Positions 56,899 through 64,000 of a stretch of 64,000 nt of DNA are shown piece by piece. Position 1 is the stretch's first letter. Every line of letters begins with the position of its first letter. The DNA is taken from assembly GCA_964035015.1 (NCBI GenBank), contig OZ036008.1, positions 8,148,504 through 8,212,503 on the forward strand, in the 5' to 3' direction. Both the position numbers and the translations under genes were made by a program. Under the pieces are notes generated by a model that searched no databases, was not told the DNA's origin, and saw nothing but the letters and a program-made list of their open reading frames with translations. This stretch comes from Corallium rubrum (Eukaryota > Cnidaria > Anthozoa > Scleralcyonacea > Coralliidae).

Positions 56899-58440
56899 AT
56901 GAATCATGTTGAACAAGGATATGACGACCAGAGATTTCAGAATGTCGTCGACGATAATTTCCACTGTCCAATTTGTATGAACGTTTTAAAAGAACCAGTT
57001 CAGTGCCGTCGTAACGAGCATTACTATTGCACGCCGTGTATTACAAGGCACTTGAGAGAGACATCTCAAACTTGCCCGATGTGCATGGAGGCTCTGACGG
57101 TGGAAACACTGAAAGAACCTTCAAGAATGGTCAGTAATTATTTGTCCCCATTGAAGATCAACTGTGACTTCGCTTCCAGAGGTTGTCGTCAGGTCGTTGA
57201 GCTGGGACTCCTGAAAACTCATGTCAAAAACTGTGAGTTTTCTCCAGTGGCTTGTTCGATTGATGGCTGTTTGATGATGGTAAACAAACGAGATGTACAG
57301 CATCACGAAACGCAAGTCTGTGAATTTCGAAAGCTGAAGTGTGACGACTGTGGTGAGGAGGTGCAGTACAAGAAATACAAAACACACGGCTGTGTTTTGA
57401 GCAAGGAAATGGATAAAATAAAGATGAATCAAGCTGAGATGAAAGATCAACTGGGTGGCCAAGAAGACATGATGAAAGAGATCAGAGGAATGATGGCTGA
57501 AATGAAAGACGAAATTATGAAATTAACCAAGCAAGTGACGGTTGATTTACCAAGAGGAGATATCATCGTGGCGGGGGGGTATGATGGTACTTCCCGACTG
57601 AATTCCGCAGAAATATTTAGTTGGCGGACAAGAACCTGGGTACCACTGCCACCAATGAAACAACGTCGTTCAACGCCATCTTCGTTCATCTGTCAGGACG
57701 GAATTATTGTTAATGGAGGGTACAGTGGCAAGTCTAGAACTGATTGCATGGAAAGAATAAACATGAATCAGGAAGATAAAGAATGGTTTGCCTACCCTGC
57801 TCAATTACCGTTCAAGTGCAGTGGACACGCGACTGTTGTTCATCAGGAGAGTCTGATAGTGACAGGAGGATATGATGACAAAGGTAAAGTCTCTGACGGT
57901 ATTTATAAAGTTTTAATCAAACCTCCTTACACGCCCGAGTCAGTATGTCGTATGAAACAACCGAGATGTTGTCATGGGACAGTAGTTTACAATGATATGG
58001 TTTTGATTGCTGGAGGGACGACAACTAACAGCTACAAAGATAGTGTCGCCAGTGTTGTCTTGTACGATGTGAATAAAAATAAGATTAAAGAAATGCCGGC
58101 ATTACCTTTTGAAGTGTGTTCTATGGCAACTGTTTGTCATGGCGATAGCTTAGTTATGATGGGAGGACAGGATAAGAAAGGTGAGGTTCTTAACAAGGTT
58201 GTTATGTACAATATTGAAACAGGAGAATGTCAAATGTTACCAAATATGAATGTTAAGAGAGCAGCATGTGTGGCTATTGTTACTGGCAATACAATTGTAG
58301 TGATGGGTGGGGCAGGTGAGAAAGGAAAATTTCTTAATTCAGTAGAATGTTTCAGGTTTGATCATCAGGTATGGGAAGAACTTCCTCCCATGACAGAACC
58401 CAGGGCATTTGCAACTGCTGTAGTTAAACCCATTGTCTAA
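56899..58440 (+). CDS. RING / NRDP1-type zinc finger / coiled-coil / Kelch protein, copy 4
   Basis: 513 residues, intact, closest in flanking DNA to copy 1 and so the likely functional counterpart in the second 38-kb unit. RING reads CPICMNVL, CTPC, CPMC; zinc-finger Cys/His are all kept. Paralog-specific residues in the propeller: R after GGYDGTS, YSGKSR in blade 2, CC after QPR, S after EVC, A after the sixth GG (then G for D), AF after the final EPR. It also has MNHVEQ instead of MNPVEQ. A TTAA-type MITE sits 12 bp after the stop codon, inside the presumed 3'UTR. Function inferred as for copy 2. Confidence 0.92.
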   Translation: MNHVEQGYDDQRFQNVVDDNFHCPICMNVLKEPVQCRRNEHYYCTPCITRHLRETSQTCPMCMEALTVETLKEPSRMVSNYLSPLKINCDFASRGCRQVVELGLLKTHVKNCEFSPVACSIDGCLMMVNKRDVQHHETQVCEFRKLKCDDCGEEVQYKKYKTHGCVLSKEMDKIKMNQAEMKDQLGGQEDMMKEIRGMMAEMKDEIMKLTKQVTVDLPRGDIIVAGGYDGTSRLNSAEIFSWRTRTWVPLPPMKQRRSTPSSFICQDGIIVNGGYSGKSRTDCMERINMNQEDKEWFAYPAQLPFKCSGHATVVHQESLIVTGGYDDKGKVSDGIYKVLIKPPYTPESVCRMKQPRCCHGTVVYNDMVLIAGGTTTNSYKDSVASVVLYDVNKNKIKEMPALPFEVCSMATVCHGDSLVMMGGQDKKGEVLNKVVMYNIETGECQMLPNMNVKRAACVAIVTGNTIVVMGGAGEKGKFLNSVECFRFDHQVWEELPPMTEPRAFATAVVKPIV

Positions 58441-58452
58441 AATGTTGTTTAA

Positions 58453-58977
58453 AGGGATATGGCAATAAAAATTATTTTTGTCCAATTTGTAAGAATATGT
58501 AGAAAAGTTAGAAGGTACGTTTACAGATTTTCATTAGCTGGCTTACTTTTTCAGATATTTGCGAAGAAAAACACAAGCCGTCCGCCATCTTGTTTCACAA
58601 TTAGATCTAATTAAGTGACGTCACAAGCAGGGTAAACATTGTAAAAATTGCAATCAGTAGCCAAATGTCAGCTAAAATTCTTTTACATTGTTAGAGTTTC
58701 AATTTGAAATATGTCAGATCAAAATACTTAAGATTTTGCATTAAAATACCTAGGAAATTAAGAAATGTTTAGACAAATTTTACCCTGCTTTTGACGTCAT
58801 GCATATCTGACGATAGACATGCATATCCAAAATGGCCGATGGCGAGCATATTCGTACGCAAATAATGCCGAATTTCTTAAAAAATAAAAAATCTAATGAA
58901 AATTTGTAAACGCACTTCATAACTATTCTTGATGTTCTTACAAATTAGACAAAAATAATTTTTATTGCCATATCCCT
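58453..58977. mobile_element. TTAA-target foldback element in the 3'UTR of gene 4
   Basis: Inverted ends AGGGATATGGCAATAAAAAT (arms about 60 bp or more) flanked by TTAA (58449-58452 and 58978-58981). The other copies have one TTAA at this point (TTGTTTAATTTATT). TTAA duplication is typical of piggyBac and Kolobok; which one is not decided. Non-coding. Confidence 0.85.
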
Positions 58978-58981
58978 TTAA

Positions 58982-61900
58982 TTTATTAAAAGGGGACTAC
59001 ATTCTGTTTTGTGCATGTCCATAGGATTGTTAACATTTTGATTTGAGTTCTTAGAAAGTTTGATAATATTTTGATAAATATTAATAACATTTTGATAAAA
59101 GTCTTGGCCAAAAGACTTCCACAGATTATCTGGTTTCCAGCAAAATAAAAATCAAGCAACATTTATACAGCAACTTCTAGTGTTGGTATGAAGTGTCATG
59201 AAAACAGCTCCTGTAGGATTTTCATGCTAAAGTTGTGTTGTTTTTTTAGTTGATTAGATGTCAAACTATCAGAAAATGACTGGTTCAAATTTTCAACCTT
59301 TCAACATACAGGAGGTTGAGAGCTTGGAAAATTTGAACTGCATTTTCTGATAGTCTGACACACCTAGACAACTCATAAAAGAAATAAAAAATCAACTTTA
59401 GCATGAAAATCCTACAGGAACTGTTTTCATGACACTTCATACCACATTATTAGGGCTAGGATCAAGTCAAGGAAAGATTTTTCAGTCACTCCTATTATAT
59501 TGAAAGGTTGAAAATTTGAACTCCATCATTTTCTAATAGTTTGACATCTACTCAATTCAAAAAAGAAGAAAAAATCAACTTTAGCATGCAAAATCCTACG
59601 GGATTACAGTTATACCACACTATTCCTGATCTGTCTTCAGGTTGCTTTCTTCTTTAAATTTTCTCCATCTCAGAAAAGTTTCAAATCAATATACCTTAGA
59701 GGCCTCTGGTGGCATAATAGTGTTTCCTGCTACTACCAATGCAAGTGGTTGTATCTGATGAATTGGCCATCTTGTTTAACAAACCAGATCAACATGAACT
59801 ATTGGCCACAGAGAATGAGAATGAGCATATTGAATTTTCAGTAGAGTCCCCCAACAACAAAAACAAAGAACATGCGGATAACAGACTGTAGTCCCCCTTT
59901 CAGAAAATTGCGATAGACAGGGATGTAGAAAGCAGGGTCTTTGCAAGGATAAGCTCAGAAATTTCTATATTTAGCAATGTTGTTTCTATACTTTATCACT
60001 AAAGCAGTACCTCGTTATTATTCATAAATGTTTTATGAATATTCATTATTTCTACCAAAAAATAATTACTACACACTTTTTATAATGCAAACTTGTAGTT
60101 TTCAATAGATCTCAGTTGATACATAGTTAATAGAAAATAATCATGGTTTGGAAACTCAGCAAAGTTCAAAGCAGTTGACAATTGACCTATGATTCATTTT
60201 GAAAGGTACCTGTAGATGCACAAATGCCTTTGTTTTAGCTTCATGAATATTTAAACACTTTGCTATTGGATGATTGCTTCATTATGCAGAAAACACAATA
60301 TGTTCAGTAACCGTGAAGGTGCACAAATTTTCATAAACCTGAACAAAAACATAAAACAATGACTTTTGTTGAGCTTCCAAACCATGATTATTTTCTATTA
60401 ACTATGGTTGATAACATAATACTTAAATCCCATACAGTTTGGACACAAATATTGTATTTGATTTATCCAATTCACACATCTAATTATTCAGATTTATCAA
60501 CAATTTTAAAGATATAAGCTCTTTAAGCTGAGAAAATCGATTAGAAAATTTATGTAAATCAGGATGAATTTTTATCTGATTTACAACACCTGATTAAACA
60601 TTCATTTCTTTTGAATTTCTTCATGAATTATTAATGAATTGGATAAAACATTTACTGACTCAACTCAATGTTTAATCCATTCCTGCCTGAGCTGGCCAAA
60701 AATGGCCTCTGTATTTTTTTACTCCATCAAACACCAGGCAATTTTACTTCTCAGATGGACAACCTTCAGACATCTTAAGCAGCAATGGGTTAAAGTATTT
60801 CCTTAGGCCTATGGAAGTGAAGTATCAGTTTACCATCACCCACCCGCATGAGACTTTTTATCATTTCATTTTTTTCATTATTTGTCTGATTTTTATGGCA
60901 AAGTGTCTGATAAAGTTGTTTTGTGCAGAAATTTTGCAAGAATCAAGGTCTTGATCTGATATTTGAGCTATTTAGTATCATCAACTACGGCATTTAATCA
61001 TGTATCACTATGGAGAAGGAATGTATCACTTTCTTCCAAATGATTCCAAAGAAAAATTAGTGAATATTACCTACTTGACACACAATTAAAATAATGAATA
61101 ATGAAAAAAAAAGAAGCCTCATTGGCTCTTGAAAATTTTGGTGATGGTAAACTGACACCTTAATTCCATTTGTGGGCCATATAGAGTTTATAAACTAGGC
61201 TAAAGGGTTTTCCTTTCACAATTAAATTATCTGGCATTAGGTCAGGCATGGATCTCTTTTAACACTTTTTCACCTCTGAGGCTAGCTGAGGGGTCTGTTT
61301 GTGATGAGTAAATTGCCTGATAAAATGGCTATTTTTGGGCCATCCCAGGCAGAAATGGGTTAAACATGAAACCAAAGCATCTGTTGTTAATTAAATTTGA
61401 TGCATGTTATGTGAAGGAAATTCATTGTAAATATATATAATCATTTGACATTTGAAATGACTTACAGTTTTGTAAATCATTCTAGTTTATGTAGAAGTAG
61501 TATTAATGGGTTAAATATGAAACCAAGGCATGTGTAATAGAGCTGTGCCCGATTAATCGACTCTTTCGGCAATCAATTAATCGTTAACAACAATCGAATC
61601 ATTGACAAAAGTCAACAGCATGATACTAAAATGAGTTTTTGTTAAAAAGTTGTGGAAATATGAGATGGCATTGTGAGATTCGCCCTGTTAAAAACAGCTA
61701 TATTGCATATCAAATGTTGAATGCCATTTGTTTTGATTCTTATCTCTAAGTAGTAAAAAGCTTAAAAGCACCCCTTTATTTGCAGGGACAAACAAAAGCA
61801 ACACGTGTTGATTTTTTAATACGATTAATCGATTGTTGTGAAAGATTACGAATATGGACCGATGGGCACAGCTCTATCTGTAGTTAATAAAATTTGATGC

Positions 61901-62253
61901 ATGTTATATGAAGGAAATTCATTTTAAATATATATAATCATTTGACATTTGAAATGACTTGCAGTTTTCTAATCATTCTAGACTATGTAGAAGTAGAATT
62001 AATCGGGTTAAACATGAAAGCAAAGCATTTGTAGTTAATAAAATTTGCTATATGAAGGAACTTCAAGGTAATTATATATAATCATTTGACATTTGAAATG
62101 ACTTTTGTAATCATTCTGGACTATGTAGAAGTAGTATTAATAAACTTTTCTTTAAAAATTGTATATTCAGTCTCCAAGACCAAGGTTTGCTTGCCTTTTT
62201 TTGATGATTAAAGTTTTTTAAACGATAAATTGTTGTGTTATTTCACTTATTTG
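58982..62253. repeat. Duplicated 3' block D4
   Basis: Homologous to D1-D3. It shares the hAT-like MITE position and three 140-bp units with D2 but lacks the segment of about 70 bp, like D1. The clean TAGTG-ended palindrome is at about 59180-59447. No gene is seen. Confidence 0.8.
61538..61876. mobile_element. hAT-like MITE in D4
   Basis: Same element and site as 31883-32227. The right flank TCTGTAGT (61877-61884) is intact; the left flank is degraded (ATGTGTAA). Confidence 0.82.
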
Positions 62254-62401
62254 TGTAGCGTCCAGCGCTATGGGGACTTGTACTTAGTTTGTAGTCGTAT
62301 GTACTGTAGTCGTGATTGTATAGTTGACGTGTATCATTGTATAAATAGCGTGAGCACTGTCGTGATACAGCAGTTGTTGAGATGTTGTCCAGTAAAGTAC
62401 A
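62254..62401 (+). mobile_element. Truncated solo LTR copy
   Basis: The left two-thirds of the LTR at 32605-32832, including TATAAATAGC, ending at GTAAAGTACAC where unrelated sequence begins. This is a breakpoint joining D4 to the third A block. Confidence 0.5.
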
Positions 62402-62444
62402 CTGGTATTTCGGTAAAAAGTACGAAAATGTGTATTTATACTAA

Positions 62445-62549
62445 AACAATTATTCGCCTCAGGCTCAGTGAATATCGGTGAATAATAACCTCGACTTCGT
62501 CTCGGTTATTATACACCGATATTCACCTCGCCTTCGGCGAATAATTGTT
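62445..62549. repeat. Palindromic repeat (AACAATTATTCGCC...)
   Basis: An imperfect palindrome whose ends are AACAATTATTCGCCT and its complement, with GTGAATATCGGTG arms and a CCTCGACTTCGTCTCGG middle. It stands exactly between the truncated LTR and the start of the third A block. Confidence 0.7.
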
Positions 62550-64000
62550 AAATAAATTAGATGACGCGATCTGACGTGATCCACGCGTTATGTCGACCCA
62601 TTAACCTCCAATTCTTCATGGCGATAGATTATCCAATAGTCATAGGTAATAACCAATCAAAACACACATAGAAACACATGGCCACTTCTGGCGAGTTGAA
62701 ATTGTTCTTTAAAATAACACATGGTTTAGTTAATCTTAAGTCCTCTGTTCTTCCTGTTATGCTTACTCACAGAACCACTAGATCATCTAGTGGTAATGTA
62801 GTCAAATTTGTTACCCGTAAATGTAAAACTACCACCTACCAGAGATCCTTTTTTATCAGAACCTGTCGAATTTGGAACGCTCTTGCAAATGAACTGAACC
62901 TTAGTATGGATAGTCTAAACTCATTTAAATCTGTTATGCTAAATTATTATTTTGCATCATTGGAAACTAGTTACAACTGTGAAAACCCACGTACGTTTAA
63001 AACTATATGTCTAAAATGTAATTCTGTCCGTAGTCTTAGCTGTCCAATTTCTTGCTGTTGTTAGTATCTGTATCTGTAAATTATATTTAGTTATACTTTG
63101 TATATAGTTATATAGCTTTATACATTAACTTATATCTTGGGCCCGCTGTAATTGGTTAATCGCTGTTGCGGATCCCCTGCCATCGTTTCTAAGTAACTTT
63201 TCTATGTTATCTGTACATAAACATTTTTTATCTGGCAAAGCTAATAAAATAAAATAAATAAATAAAATGAAAGTAGGGCTGTGATGCAGGTTTAGATGAA
63301 CACCGCTGCCAAACGTTTTGCGCATGCGCGACGTCCGAGCTCGCAAAATGAGCGGGAAAACACTGAAATACACGCGTAAAAATCTCGCATGTTGTTACAA
63401 CATTGTTGCCTGAACAATGCTGTAACAACTTGCAACACTGCTGTAACAACGTGTTGACATATGTGAACAACATTGATAAATGAACATTATTCATCATTGT
63501 TTCAACAAGTTGTTACTGCTTGATGAAACAACAACCATTGTTCATGCATGTTGTAACAACCGAAGAACGTGTTGATACATCAACCATGTTCACCATTGTT
63601 GTAACATTGTTGTTCATCGTTGTTATTTCGTCATGCTGTTACAACATGTTGTATCATGTGCGAACAACGTTGTTGGCTATAAAAAATGTGCTGTTGGAAC
63701 AACTTGTTCATGACTGTTGATTTATCCGTGAACAAGTTGTTCGAACCATAAGTGAACAATAATAATAATAATAAACTTTATTTCAGTGTCTAGATTCTTT
63801 AGCATTGACAGCTAATTGGGGACACTGTTTACCTAAATTAGTTACATAAAATGTTTCCTAACATTTAAAAATAATCCTCCAAGATACAAAGAAGAAAAGC
63901 CGCGACCTGCGTTGAGTTCACCTTGAGAGAGTACCAAGATACGAATGTTCTTCCTTCAAGCTCTCCTTCAACCGAGGTACGAAGAACAGCCATCGTTTCT
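62548..64000. repeat. Third copy of block A (partial, runs off the window)
   Basis: Matches 5388-6250 of block A (TAAATTAGATGACGCGATCT onward), with a LINE inserted at 62702-63267. Its presence shows the array continues to the right, so further Kelch and coiled-coil copies may lie outside the window. Confidence 0.88.
62702..63267 (+). mobile_element. 5'-truncated LINE in the third A block
   Basis: Inserted in GAGTTGAAAGTAGG, with TGAAA duplicated (62697-62701 and 63268-63272) and an AAATA-rich tail. It encodes the reverse transcriptase C-terminus: KLFFKITHGLVNL, RSFFIRTCRIWNALANEL, LNSFKSVMLNYY, stop at 63064. The SFFxRTxxxWNxL motif is typical of Jockey/CR1/RTE-like LINEs. Too short to be active. 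Confidence 0.85.

Overview
The window is animal nuclear DNA, most likely from a cnidarian (probably an anthozoan such as a coral or sea anemone). The support is spliced genes with GT-AG introns, an animal-type RNF34/RFFL E3 ligase gene, AT-rich intergenic DNA packed with foldback MITEs, non-LTR retrotransposon 3' ends and long AT microsatellites. The cnidarian assignment is inference from gene and repeat style; no species is identifiable. Many long open frames lie in satellite or MITE DNA and are not genes.

Layout. 1-5387 is single-copy: an RNF34/RFFL-like gene on the minus strand (four coding exons, 379 codons), with a Tc1/mariner-type MITE and a minisatellite downstream. From about 5388 onward nearly everything is duplicated. 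Block A (5388-18500) holds a four-exon minus-strand coiled-coil gene whose last intron carries a 17-bp satellite. Gene 1 (19088-20633) is the first of four tandem, same-strand copies of a RING / NRDP1-type zinc finger / coiled-coil / six-blade Kelch gene. Each copy is followed by a MITE-rich 3' block D, and three of them then by a block E. The order is A, gene 1, D1, E1, gene 2 (27654-29198), D2, E2, gene 3 (36227-37768), D3, E3, A' (43165-56898), gene 4 (56899-58440), D4, then the start of a third A (62548-64000). So a unit of roughly 38 kb has been duplicated, with smaller duplications nested inside it.

State of the genes. Genes 2, 3 and 4 are intact single-exon coding regions of 513-514 codons; gene 1 has a one-base insertion in the second Kelch blade. 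The coiled-coil gene is intact in A (638 codons by my exon model) and broken in A' by a 0.9-kb foldback insertion. Comparing duplicated blocks gives empty sites and exact target-site duplications for several mobile elements: PIF/Harbinger-like, hAT-like, a TTAA-type element, an 8-bp-TSD foldback and two 5'-truncated LINEs.

Most interesting points. (1) The four Kelch paralogs are almost identical except at a few positions. In all six blades these fall where KEAP1 contacts its ligand, as expected if the array diversifies substrate recognition of a ubiquitin ligase. (2) Five kinds of foldback repeat carry hammerhead-ribozyme-like cores (CUGANGA / stem II / GAAA / stem III), as known from Penelope-like retroelements; several sit inside AT microsatellites. 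(3) The intronic satellite has grown in A' into a 733-bp higher-order repeat with inverted islands. (4) All four Kelch genes keep a perfect CArG box upstream.
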